Source: an uncultured Methanocorpusculum sp.
GTDB taxonomy: Archaea; Halobacteriota; Methanomicrobia; Methanomicrobiales; Methanocorpusculaceae
DNA length: 64,000 nt
Assembly (NCBI RefSeq): GCF_963667985.1
Contig: NZ_OY764081.1
Coordinates: forward strand, 1,647,599-1,711,598
Reading direction: 5' to 3'
In this document: positions 1 to 7,690 of the stretch, in pieces
Numbering within the stretch: the first letter of the stretch is position 1
Layout: every line of letters begins with the position of its first letter
Made by a program: the position numbers and the translations under genes
Notes under the pieces: model-generated
What the model saw: the letters and a program-made list of their open reading frames with translations, nothing else
The model's database searches: none
Told to the model about the DNA's origin: nothing

Positions 1-1
1 A

Positions 2-622
2 TGCGAATACCCCCACCAGGGCACGCCCGACAATGTTGTTTTGATCGGCAAGATGTACACGATCTTCGATGCGAAGAGTCCGAAAAATCCCGAAGAGCTC
101 GAAAACTTCCCGACGTATCTGAAAAGCCAGGCAGAGGCGATGAAAAAATACTGCAAACACGACGACGTCAGAAAGGAAGTGTTCCTCGTGGTCCCGTCAA
201 GCACGCTTGAGGTTCTCACGACTTATCACTACGATCTCGCAGAGTATGTGGTCTACATAATCACGCCCGAGGCACTGACGCCGATCCTCCAGATTTTGCG
301 GCAGATCGAAAACTACGAGTTCACCGACACGATGAGTCCCGAAGATCAGGACAAACTCTGCAGATTCATCGGCAAACTCTCGCATGCGACCAAGAGAAAG
401 ATCCAGATCGACACCTACTTCTCCCGCGAACTCATCGATGCGCTGCGGGGCATCGACGCCATCCCCGAGGATTTCGCCGCAGAGATCGGAAAATACGAGC
501 AGAAGGCAAAACTCAATCCGCCGATGGAGAAGCGTGTCAAAATGATCGAGATCGAAGACGTGGAGAACGAAGTCAGAAAAATGGAAACCGAGATCGCCGT
601 GAGATCGGCGGTCGGCGAATAA
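2..622 (+). CDS. Unknown protein, 3' part of gene (5' end outside window)
   Basis: The reading frame is open from base 2 without a convincing start, so the gene almost certainly begins upstream of the window. A TTG at 41 could be read as a start, but coding-like sequence (EYPHQGTPDNVV) continues above it. The visible 206 residues are mixed alpha/beta and soluble, and the last ~50 residues are Lys/Glu-rich and probably helical (MEKRVKMIEIEDVENEVRKM). I do not recognise the family and see no catalytic motif, signal peptide or membrane segment. It converges on the HEAT-repeat gene, with the two stop codons adjacent at 622/623 and no room for a separate terminator. Confidence 0.7.
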   Translation, partial: CEYPHQGTPDNVVLIGKMYTIFDAKSPKNPEELENFPTYLKSQAEAMKKYCKHDDVRKEVFLVVPSSTLEVLTTYHYDLAEYVVYIITPEALTPILQILRQIENYEFTDTMSPEDQDKLCRFIGKLSHATKRKIQIDTYFSRELIDALRGIDAIPEDFAAEIGKYEQKAKLNPPMEKRVKMIEIEDVENEVRKMETEIAVRSAVGE

Positions 623-1708
623 TTATTTTTTAGCTTCCGCGGTCGTCAAAGCGTTTTTAATGATCCCTGCAAGGATCGGATTATTGGTATTTGCCGCCTC
701 TTTCAGTGCCTGAATGACCGCCTCGCCACCGATATTGCCAAGCGAAGCTGCAGCGGCGGCACGGATCCCGGGTTTTGGATCGGCAAGGCAGGCGATCAAC
801 GCCGGGACCACATCAGGCCTTTTGGAGTTGCCGAGAGCCGACGCGGCGGCACGGCGGACACCCGGAACCGAATCCGAAAGAAGCGGGAGAAGCGTATCTT
901 CCAGATTGAGTTTCTGCTTTCGGACCGACTCGGCCGCCACCGATCTTACCGAGTGATCAGGGTCGCCACATAATTCGGTAAGAACAGGGACCTCGGCAGT
1001 CACCGAAGCAAGGGCACGCCGGACATACGGCGAAGAGTCGGCCGTGAGCCGGCCAGGCGTCAGGGCATCCAAAACATACACAGCGGCGGCGCGGATATCT
1101 TCGCGTTCGTCGGTCAACACATTTGCAACAGCCGAAAGCTCATTCTGGGTCAGCTGCCGGCCGCGAAGACCGGACAAGGCCGCAAGCCTTACCGCGGGGA
1201 GATCCGATAACGCGGAGATGAGCGTTGGAACAACCACCTGATCGTGATAGATCCCAAGAGACATCACGGCGATCTCCCGGATATCCGGTTCGGACGACGA
1301 TGCGGCGGAGATCAGCGTGGGGATCGCGGCAGGAGCCCTGAATTGGCCAAGCGCCTGGACCGAAGCATACTGGGTCGCCATATCCGGAGAAGAGACGCCG
1401 GTAACCAGCGTATCGACCGCCACCTGACCACCGTCGATAAAGAGCATAAGCGCGGCTTCGCGGACCCCGAGGTCCTCTGAGGAAAGATAAGAAAGATACA
1501 GCGCGTAATCCAGATCCGCCGAATAATTCCGCAGAGCCCAGAGCATAACGCGCTGGGTCAGAGGATCATCCTCTTTAAGGGTGGATAAAATATGAGAGAG
1601 TGAAACCGGATCTTTCAGGGAACAGATCTTGTTCGCCGCATACTCCTGCCTTGCGCTGTCATCACTCCTGACAGCAGCGACCAAATCATCGAAGGCAGAT
1701 TTTTTCAT
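623..1708 (-). CDS. HEAT-repeat (PBS-lyase-type) protein
   Basis: The 361-residue protein is built almost entirely of ~30-residue helical repeats of the form DPxxxVRxAAAxALGxxxxxxxVPxLIxxL, for example near residues 245-340 (DHSVRSVAAESV, VPGVRRAAASALG, KPGIRAAAAASLG). Such alpha-solenoids serve as protein-binding scaffolds; the related PBS-lyase repeats occur in phycobilin lyases, but no lyase function is implied in a methanogen. No signal peptide or membrane segment is visible. It is the last gene of a minus-strand run behind mmp10, the RNase III-like gene and the PPIase, 6 bases from the PPIase stop, so it is probably cotranscribed with them. Binding partner unknown. Confidence 0.9.
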   Translation of the reverse strand: MKKSAFDDLVAAVRSDDSARQEYAANKICSLKDPVSLSHILSTLKEDDPLTQRVMLWALRNYSADLDYALYLSYLSSEDLGVREAALMLFIDGGQVAVDTLVTGVSSPDMATQYASVQALGQFRAPAAIPTLISAASSSEPDIREIAVMSLGIYHDQVVVPTLISALSDLPAVRLAALSGLRGRQLTQNELSAVANVLTDEREDIRAAAVYVLDALTPGRLTADSSPYVRRALASVTAEVPVLTELCGDPDHSVRSVAAESVRKQKLNLEDTLLPLLSDSVPGVRRAAASALGNSKRPDVVPALIACLADPKPGIRAAAAASLGNIGGEAVIQALKEAANTNNPILAGIIKNALTTAEAKK

Positions 1709-1714
1709 AGAGAA

Positions 1715-1996
1715 TCAGTTCTTAATATCGGTTACTTTGATAATATGCCAGCCGAACTGGGTTTTGACCGGACCCACAAAATCGCCGGCTTTTGCCTTGA
1801 AACAGGCGTCTTCGAAGGGTTTTACCATCTGGCCTTTGCCGAAATAGCCGAGATCTCCGCCGGCATTGCCTGACGGACACTGTGAATACATTTTGGCGAG
1901 TTTGGCAAAATCATCGCCGGCAGAGATCTTCTGCATGATCTCTTTCGCTTGAGATTCGGTCTTTACTAAAATGTGGGATGCTTTTACCCGTACCAT
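1715..1996 (-). CDS. Parvulin-type peptidyl-prolyl cis-trans isomerase
   Basis: A 93-residue single-domain parvulin. It begins RVKASHILVKTESQAKEI and carries the family blocks FAKLAKMYSQCPS, GGDLGYFGKGQMVKPFEDACF and VGPVKTQFGWHIIKV, which match the rotamase fold from end to end. It catalyses cis-trans isomerisation of prolyl bonds to assist folding. There is no signal peptide, so it is cytoplasmic. It lies between the HEAT-repeat gene (6-base gap) and the RNase III-like gene (45-base gap) in the mmp10 run. The length is typical for archaeal stand-alone parvulins. Confidence 0.95.
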   Translation of the reverse strand: MVRVKASHILVKTESQAKEIMQKISAGDDFAKLAKMYSQCPSGNAGGDLGYFGKGQMVKPFEDACFKAKAGDFVGPVKTQFGWHIIKVTDIKN

Positions 1997-2041
1997 ACTT
2001 CTATCATATCGTGGTCGCTGCCAATAAGCTATATGGTTTTT

Positions 2042-2479
2042 TCACGGCATCCAGACGTGATCGAGGATGGCGGCAGAAGCCTCGACACCGCCGTCGAGAT
2101 ATGCGGCCCCCATCAGCGCTTCGAAGCATTCGGCGGAAACCCGGCCGCTCGTCCAGATCTGCATGCGGAGCTCGCCTTTTCCCCACCGCATATACTCCGG
2201 AAGACCGATCTCTTCGGCAAGTTTTCGGACCACGGTCATGTTCACGAGATCGATTTTTTTCCGGGTGATCTCGCCTTTGTCGAACTCGCCCTCCTCGATC
2301 AGCTGACGGATCACGATCAGATCAAGGACGGCATCGCCGAGAACGGCCAGTGAATCCATCGTATCACTCATCGAGAGCTCGTTTTCCCGGGCATAGGCCG
2401 TGCGCGTAAGAGCCTGGAGAAGGAGATCCTCGTTCGTAAACGTGTAGCCGATCTTTGCATACAGGTCGGCGTACTTCAT
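2042..2479 (-). CDS. RNase III-domain protein with altered active-site residues
   Basis: The 145 residues form one RNase III domain and there is no double-stranded-RNA-binding domain, as in bacterial Mini-III. The signature region reads DSLAVLGDAVLDLI (about 42-55), where active RNase III has ERLEFLGD. The second signature is SAECFEALMGAAYLDGG (about 115-131), where the family has ADxxEAxxGAxYLDGG. By my alignment Asp49 and Glu120 are kept, while the first Glu is Asp42, the next acidic position is Ala45, and the Asp of the second motif is Glu117. It may be a divergent nuclease or a structural RNA-binding descendant. Its start overlaps the mmp10 stop by ATGA, so the two are translationally coupled. 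Such proteins are uncommon in archaea. Confidence 0.88.
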   Translation of the reverse strand: MKYADLYAKIGYTFTNEDLLLQALTRTAYARENELSMSDTMDSLAVLGDAVLDLIVIRQLIEEGEFDKGEITRKKIDLVNMTVVRKLAEEIGLPEYMRWGKGELRMQIWTSGRVSAECFEALMGAAYLDGGVEASAAILDHVWMP

Positions 2480-3699
2480 GCAAGCCTCCCGTACTGATTG
2501 ATGAGCTGGATCAATTGGGTAAACCCTTCCATCTCCATCGTTAATACACCGGTCAGATCCATCCCCATACTTGTTTCGCCGTCAGCGGACAGGGTCTCGG
2601 GACCCCGTATGACCTGACGATCGAGGACCGATTCGGCCTCGGGATCGTGGACGAATGCCCGGCCCGGAATGATGACCGTCTCTTCGAGTTTCGACGCATC
2701 CAGTTTTTTCAAATCGTCGATCGTGATAAGACAGGAGATCTCCTTGTCGACAGGAACGACCATCCCTTCCGGTGCCCCGCAGGAAGCAAGAATCTCTTCA
2801 ATGTAAGGGGCTGTGATACTGCCGGTAACGACCGACACCTTGCCGGTGACCCGGGGAAGATGACGCAGGAGGTCGGGCTCGTTTCGGATCGCAAACGGCG
2901 AGTCGAACGCGGGATCGTAGAGCGGCGTTGCCGACAGACGAAGATTCGGGAACCGGGTCGATGCTTCAGAGATGAGTTCACGGAACTCTTCCGCCGTATG
3001 GACCCGCTGGTTTTCGATGACTGGCGCATTATCCAGAATGAGTCCCTGGTTTTCCCGGTTCGCAAACCTCATCAGAATCACGCCTTTGACTCCGATCTTT
3101 TCGAGCCATGCAAGGGTGTTCCAGAGAACTTCCCAATCATTGACATCGGGAAGAATGACCAGTGCCGCATAGACATCGATTTTTGCGGCAAGCCGTTCGA
3201 TCACGTCGAGCGAGGCCTGCGGGGTCGGATCATGCATGTACTTTTCCCGAAGGGCAGGGTCGGATGCAAAAATCGTGAACGAGATTTCCTTCAGGTTGTT
3301 TTCGATCAGGAAGTCGGCGATATTGGCATTGTCGAATCCTTTCCCGCTGGTGTAGCCGATGTGAAGAGGGACGTTGAGGGATCCGAGGATCTCTATCAGA
3401 GCGTTGAACTCCGGATAGCAGCTCGGGTCGCCACCGCCCGATATCGTGATCTTTGTGATATCTCCTGTGACCATCTGCAGATCGGCAAGGAAATGATCGG
3501 CAACGTCTTTCAGCGAGTAAAAGCCGGCGTACTCTTCTTTTACGCCTTTGGCGCAGTACTCGCACCCTTTTTTGAACGGCATGCAGTATCTGCAGCCGAA
3601 CGGGGGTACATCTTTTGCATGCTTGAAGTAGCAATAAGAGCAAAAACCCCGGCAGTCTTTGCCAGGTTTTCCTCCTATATCGATCGTAAGATGTACCAT
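2476..3699 (-). CDS. mmp10: Methyl-coenzyme M reductase arginine C-methyltransferase (methanogenesis marker 10), radical SAM
   Basis: A 407-residue B12-dependent radical SAM enzyme that methylates the active-site-proximal arginine of McrA, stabilising methyl-coenzyme M reductase. The N-terminus is diagnostic: VHLTIDIGGKPGKD, then the radical SAM cysteines C16-x3-C20-x2-C23, then additional cysteines C36, C39, C46 and C49 in FGCRYC/KKGCEYC. Next come GGGDPSCYPE (SAM binding) and a beta-barrel core. The C-terminal part (GRAFVHDPEAESVLDRQ, MGMDLTGVLTMEMEGF) is also characteristic. Length matches the family. It heads the run RNase III-like, PPIase, HEAT, all on the minus strand. The assignment marks the organism as a methanogen. 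Confidence 0.96.
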   Translation of the reverse strand: MVHLTIDIGGKPGKDCRGFCSYCYFKHAKDVPPFGCRYCMPFKKGCEYCAKGVKEEYAGFYSLKDVADHFLADLQMVTGDITKITISGGGDPSCYPEFNALIEILGSLNVPLHIGYTSGKGFDNANIADFLIENNLKEISFTIFASDPALREKYMHDPTPQASLDVIERLAAKIDVYAALVILPDVNDWEVLWNTLAWLEKIGVKGVILMRFANRENQGLILDNAPVIENQRVHTAEEFRELISEASTRFPNLRLSATPLYDPAFDSPFAIRNEPDLLRHLPRVTGKVSVVTGSITAPYIEEILASCGAPEGMVVPVDKEISCLITIDDLKKLDASKLEETVIIPGRAFVHDPEAESVLDRQVIRGPETLSADGETSMGMDLTGVLTMEMEGFTQLIQLINQYGRLA

Positions 3700-3759
3700 G
3701 TTCTCTATCTATATTGGCGTCACTGAATATGAAACCAATCAGTTGCGGGCTCGCTCTCT

Positions 3760-4476
3760 TTACTTTCTTCGAAGAATGACTGCGATGAAGTTCATGTACT
3801 TCCCGCCACCGGCTTCCATGGTTTTCCGGTCACCGACTGCATACGGGTTGTCTGAGGCGAGCCAGTCGTTCCAGACCTCTTCATTGCTTTCCATCTCATG
3901 GATCGAAAGGATCTCGATGCCGTCCGTGGCACGAATGACGTCTTCCCAGTATGCGGCGTCGTGAATATAGTCGAGCAGTTCGGGAGTCCATGAGAGCAGG
4001 AGTTCGGGCGGCAGATTGTCGTGACAGTCTTTTTTCATCCCCGGAATGGCGAAGTAGAGGTACCCGCCGTGTTTGACGAACGGAAGGAGATGCTCGCCGA
4101 GGTATGCTTTGTCTCTGCCGAAGAAGTTGTATGCATCTATGCAGACAACGGCATCGAAGAACTCTTCTGCGAAGGGAAGGTCGGTCGCGTCCGCATGGAT
4201 CGGGATGATCTGCTCGCTTGTTAAGCCCATCTGTTCGAAGAACCGCATTTTCTCCGATGGATTGCTCCAGAGGTCGGTGGCGAATACGCGAAATCCGTAC
4301 TCTTTTGCAAGGAAGACGGAAGTGAGCCCCTGACCGCTGCCAAGATCCATGACGGTGGCTCCGGGCCGGATTTTGTGGCCCTGCAGAAGTTCTTCGGTTA
4401 ATTTGAGGGGGTTTGGCCCCATGATCTTTTCAGTAACGATCTTTGGATCGTAGGTAGTGCTTTTGATATATTTCAT
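3760..4476 (-). CDS. Class I SAM-dependent methyltransferase
   Basis: A 238-residue Rossmann-fold methyltransferase. Motif I is VMDLGSGQGLTSVFLAKEYG (about 43-62), followed by an acidic motif II (FRVFATDLW) and the ADATDLPF/FDAVVCIDAYNFFG region typical of UbiE/Methyltransf_11 proteins. The N-terminal ~40 residues (YIKSTTYDPKIVTEKIMGPNPLKLTEELL) probably cap the substrate pocket. Substrate cannot be read from the sequence; small-molecule methylation is usual for this class. It is a single minus-strand gene with a long upstream region that contains two hairpins (4511-4539 and 4552-4603), which may belong to its promoter or leader. Confidence 0.9.
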   Translation of the reverse strand: MKYIKSTTYDPKIVTEKIMGPNPLKLTEELLQGHKIRPGATVMDLGSGQGLTSVFLAKEYGFRVFATDLWSNPSEKMRFFEQMGLTSEQIIPIHADATDLPFAEEFFDAVVCIDAYNFFGRDKAYLGEHLLPFVKHGGYLYFAIPGMKKDCHDNLPPELLLSWTPELLDYIHDAAYWEDVIRATDGIEILSIHEMESNEEVWNDWLASDNPYAVGDRKTMEAGGGKYMNFIAVILRRK

Positions 4477-4510
4477 TTTTTATGTACCTGTCGTATGCGT
4501 AAAACTATGC

Positions 4511-4539
4511 TGGTTTAGAGCTACCGCTCGGTAAAACCA
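4511..4539. repeat. Hairpin upstream of the methyltransferase
   Basis: Nested inverted repeat: TGGTTT (4511-4516) pairs with AAACCA (4534-4539), and inside it TACCG (4522-4526) pairs with CGGTA (4529-4533). It lies 35-63 bases upstream of the methyltransferase start on the minus strand, so it could be an operator or a leader structure. Function is not known. Confidence 0.55.
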
Positions 4540-4551
4540 CCAAGGAATACT

Positions 4552-4603
4552 GAAGATTTATGATAGGGTTCAGATCGTCAGAACCGATGCTGCATAAATC
4601 TTC
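4552..4603. repeat. 52-base hairpin with 11-bp perfect outer stem
   Basis: GAAGATTTATG (4552-4562) is perfectly complementary to CATAAATCTTC (4593-4603). Inside, GGTTC (4567-4571) pairs with GAACC (4581-4585). It could form a cruciform or a stable RNA hairpin. It lies beside another hairpin and about 75 bases upstream of the methyltransferase start. No coding function. Confidence 0.6.
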
Positions 4604-5224
4604 GTCGACACGGTCTCCAAGTCACCACAGTATGTTATTGTCATATTATTCACCAATGCAGAGTATATTTGTCGTAATAATATTTGAGAATTTGGCGGGA
4701 TGAGGGGAAACGAATACCGACTTGCCGAAAATTGAAGATAGTTTCCAAATGGTTTGGAAAGTGTTCGCGGGCTTATTTCGGCAATCGAAGGGAGATGATG
4801 GTTTTGATTTTGGTATTTGTCAATTTGTTCCATTTGACAAAAGTATGGAAAGAGGAGATGTTGAGTGATGAGGCCTGCCGGGCAGAAAGGATCTGCGGGC
4901 GTGTCTCTCTCTTTTGTGGAAAATTGTAAAATATAATTATAATAAATATAATAATTATAATAATTATAATTAAAGGTATTTTTAGATTTAAAGGAAGATA
5001 GTGGGTTTGTTTTGTTATCAAACGATTTGGAAAGTAGCTGGAAAGTCGGCAAATAGGTCGGTCCGATTATGGAGGGAGAGGCATCTTCACTGTTATGAAA
5101 ACCTGAGATGAAAAAAACGTGTGGTCAAGTGACTATAAGATATCTCCGCCGCGTCGGGCTCCGCGCCGAAGTCGCCCTCCCGCACCCCAAATCAGAAAAG
5201 AAATGCAGAGTGTATGAAAATATC

Positions 5225-5668
5225 TCAGACCTCTTCCGAGATATCCTCATTCCAGACGGTTGGATTTTCCTCGATAAACGTCTTCATCATACGAATGATC
5301 TCTTCGTTATTTAGTATCGTCACCTTGACCCCGCGTGAACGCAAAAATGTGGTTTCACCAGGATAATTGACGTCTTCCCCTATAACGACCTCCGGGATCT
5401 TGTACAGCAGGATTGCCCCAGAACACATGATGCATGGGGCCAGGGTCGTATAGAGTGTGCATTCTTTGTAGAAAGACGCCGGGTGGCGGCCCGAATTCGA
5501 AAGAGCATCCATCTCTCCGTGCAGGATCGGATCGCCCTTCTGGACCCTTCGGTTATGTCCCCTTCCGACGATTTCTCCGTTTCGAACAAGAACGGCGCCG
5601 ATCGGGATGCCTCCTTCGCTTCGTCCGGCAAGTGCCTCTTCATACGCGGCCCGCATATACTGATCCAT
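5225..5668 (-). CDS. Cytosine deaminase, yeast Fcy1-like
   Basis: 147 residues of the cytidine/deoxycytidylate deaminase fold. Zinc ligands and proton shuttle: H50-G-E52 and P78-C79-x2-C82 (LHGEMDAL, TLAPCIMCSGA). Compared with tRNA adenosine deaminases it shares much more with yeast cytosine deaminase: the RGHNRRVQKGDP segment before the zinc His, IPEVVIGEDVNYPGE after the Cys pair, and the C-terminal MMKTFIEENPTVWNEDI resembling the Fcy1 C-terminus. Predicted reaction: cytosine to uracil plus ammonia in pyrimidine salvage. It is a lone minus-strand gene divergent from thrS. A broader nucleoside or guanine deaminase role is possible but less likely. Confidence 0.88.
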   Translation of the reverse strand: MDQYMRAAYEEALAGRSEGGIPIGAVLVRNGEIVGRGHNRRVQKGDPILHGEMDALSNSGRHPASFYKECTLYTTLAPCIMCSGAILLYKIPEVVIGEDVNYPGETTFLRSRGVKVTILNNEEIIRMMKTFIEENPTVWNEDISEEV

Positions 5669-5924
5669 CGATTACGTCATGTTAGTTCACCGATAATCCA
5701 GAGATGGACCTGCGGAAATAATAATACTACGGTTTTCGGCCGGGAAACCGTCGGCCAGTCCATAAGTATCCAGTCCGGCGGGCTTTCCTGTACCGAAATA
5801 CATATGCCTTGAAAAACCAAAGTACATAAGAATATTTAGATCTGACCGTACCGGGAAAAGCCCGGCAGAAACATATCTGAATGCCGTAAATAGAGTTGGA
5901 AAATACGAGGAAAGGAAGGAATAC
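5669..5924. promoter_or_regulatory. Divergent promoter region and thrS leader with hairpins
   Basis: The 256 bases between the deaminase and thrS contain ACGGTTT (5728-5734) paired with AAACCGT (5744-5750), and CCGGG (5851-5855) paired with CCCGG (5861-5865). A purine-rich ribosome-binding site (AAGGAAGG) precedes the thrS ATG. I see no bacterial T-box signature. A structured thrS leader is possible but unproven. Confidence 0.4.
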
Positions 5925-7685
5925 ATGAAAGTTATTTACAGCGACGGAACAATCGGCGAGTGTCCGAAAGAAGAAGAACTGCACGTAATACGCCATACTG
6001 CGGCCCACGTGCTGGCCCAGGTGGTCAAACGCCTCTACCCTCACGCAGCGTTCGGCTACGGTCCGGCGACCGAGAAGGGATTCTATTACGACATTGACCT
6101 AGGAGACACCAAACTCTCCGACACCGATCTTGCCGCAATCGAACAGGAGATGCGGGAGATCGTCAAGGCCAACCTGCAGATCAAACCGTTCATTCTTCCG
6201 CGTGCCGAAGCATTGAAGCTGATGGAAGAACGTGGCGAGCCGTACAAAGTCGAGCACATCGCCGATTTGGACGAAAACGAGCCGCTGAGTTTCTTCCACC
6301 AGGGCGAATACATCGATATGTGCACCGGCCCGCACCTTACCTATACCAAGACCCTCAAAGCCTTCAAACTCACCGGACTGTCCGGCGCATACTGGAAAAA
6401 CGACAGCAAAAACAAAATGCTGACGAGAATCAACGGAACCGCGTTCTCGAGCGGAAAAGAGCTGGAAGATTTCCTCAAACTGCAGGAAGAAGCGGAACGC
6501 CGCGATCACCGCAAGATCGGAAAAGAGATGAAGCTCTTCATGTTCTCCGACGAGGGTCCGGGATTCCCGTTCTTCCTGCCAAACGGCATGATCGTAAGGA
6601 ATTCCCTGCTCGACTACTGGCGTGAACTCCATGCAGAAAACGGGTATCAGGAGATCTCGACGCCTTTGATCATGAACCGCTGTCTCTGGGAGACCAGCGG
6701 GCACTGGGATCACTACAAGGACAACATGTACGCGACCTGCATCGATGACGAGGATTACTGCATTAAACCGATGAACTGTCCGGGCGGCGTGATGGTCTAC
6801 GCAAACGAGCCTCATAGTTACCGGGAACTTCCGATGCGTCTCGCCGAACTTGGACTCGTTCACCGTCACGAGCTGAAAGGCACGCTGCACGGACTCTTCC
6901 GTGTCCGATGCTTCACGCAGGACGATGCCCACATCTTCATGAGAAAGAACCAGATCTCCGACGAGATCGCAGGCGTTGTTAGGCTCATCAACGAGGTTTA
7001 CACCAAATTCGGCTTCGAGTATTTCCTGGAACTTTCCACCCGCCCGGAAAACAGTATGGGCAGCGATGAGGACTGGGAAGCAGCCACGAACGGTCTCAAA
7101 GACGCTCTGGAGAAGCTGAAGCTTCCCTACACGATCAACGAAGGAGACGGGGCATTCTACGGACCGAAGATCGATTTCCACTTAAAGGACTGTCTCGGCC
7201 GTACCTGGCAGTGTGGAACGATCCAGCTCGATTTCCAGATGCCGATCAACTTCGATCTGGCGTATGTGGATGAGAACGACGAGAGACAGCGGCCGATCAT
7301 GATCCACCGGGTCTGTTTCGGTTCGATCGAGCGGTTCATCGGCATCCTGACCGAGCATTTCGCCGGCAGGTTCCTGGTCTGGCTCGCACCGATGCAGGCA
7401 AAGGTCCTTCTCGTTACAAAGAAGAGCGAAAGTTATGCAGAAGAGATCTATGCGATGCTGAAGGATGCAAAGATCCGCTGTGAGCTTGACAACCGGAATG
7501 AAAAGATCGGATATATGATCCGGCAGGCGCACTACACTGAACGCGTCCCGTATATGATCATCATCGGCGAGAAGGAACTTGAGGATCACACCGTTTCGAT
7601 CCGTACCCGCGATGGAAAGACGGTCACAATGACGCCGGAAGAGTTCTTAACAAAGATCACATCCGAGATCGAAAACCGTCTCTAA
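5925..7685 (+). CDS. thrS: Threonyl-tRNA synthetase, bacterial type, lacking the TGS domain
   Basis: A 586-residue class II synthetase that charges tRNA-Thr. The editing domain starts almost at once: H24-TAA-H28 (RHTAAHVLAQ), with its partner motif DMCTGPHL near 130-138. Bacterial ThrRS has about 60 more N-terminal residues, the TGS domain; only ~23 remain here (KVIYSDGTIGE). Catalytic core: PMNCPGG (zinc Cys), motif 2 RCFTQDDAHIF and motif 3 GSIERFIGIL, then an anticodon-binding domain (VRCELDNRNEKIGYMIRQA type). Most archaea use a ThrRS with an unrelated DTD-like editing domain, so this gene is probably of bacterial origin. A strong purine-rich ribosome-binding site supports the start. Confidence 0.96.
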   Translation: MKVIYSDGTIGECPKEEELHVIRHTAAHVLAQVVKRLYPHAAFGYGPATEKGFYYDIDLGDTKLSDTDLAAIEQEMREIVKANLQIKPFILPRAEALKLMEERGEPYKVEHIADLDENEPLSFFHQGEYIDMCTGPHLTYTKTLKAFKLTGLSGAYWKNDSKNKMLTRINGTAFSSGKELEDFLKLQEEAERRDHRKIGKEMKLFMFSDEGPGFPFFLPNGMIVRNSLLDYWRELHAENGYQEISTPLIMNRCLWETSGHWDHYKDNMYATCIDDEDYCIKPMNCPGGVMVYANEPHSYRELPMRLAELGLVHRHELKGTLHGLFRVRCFTQDDAHIFMRKNQISDEIAGVVRLINEVYTKFGFEYFLELSTRPENSMGSDEDWEAATNGLKDALEKLKLPYTINEGDGAFYGPKIDFHLKDCLGRTWQCGTIQLDFQMPINFDLAYVDENDERQRPIMIHRVCFGSIERFIGILTEHFAGRFLVWLAPMQAKVLLVTKKSESYAEEIYAMLKDAKIRCELDNRNEKIGYMIRQAHYTERVPYMIIIGEKELEDHTVSIRTRDGKTVTMTPEEFLTKITSEIENRL

Positions 7686-7690
7686 TTTTT

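Larger units (their letters stand above)
4477..5224. other. Gene-free AT-rich island with iterated inverted motifs
   Basis: No convincing gene lies in these 748 bases. What I see, in order: a hairpin at 4511-4539; an 11-bp-stem hairpin at 4552-4603; a module TTGCCGA ... TTTCCAAA at about 4722-4749, followed at once by its inverted copy TTTGGAAA ... TCGGCAA to about 4785; an inverted repeat GTCAA/TTGAC near 4820-4840; a ~50-base tract of only A and T at about 4928-4974; and another inverted module TTTGGAAA ... TCGGCAA at about 5025-5051. The possible ORF on the minus strand (4570-5052) is low complexity (Tyr/Asn/Ile runs from the AT tract) and I do not accept it. Confidence 0.6.

Noticed and set aside
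4570..5052. 160-codon minus-strand frame across the AT-rich island
   Set aside because: The central part translates to repeated Tyr/Asn/Ile from the A/T tract, no start signal is seen, and the frame crosses hairpins and repeats. I regard it as non-coding.
5108..5314. 68-codon plus-strand frame antisense to the deaminase end
   Set aside because: Two thirds lie antisense to the conserved C-terminus of the deaminase, and the composition is not protein-like.
5728..5865. T-box or other riboswitch before thrS
   Set aside because: Hairpins are present but no T-box sequence or antiterminator arrangement; T-boxes are not expected in archaea.
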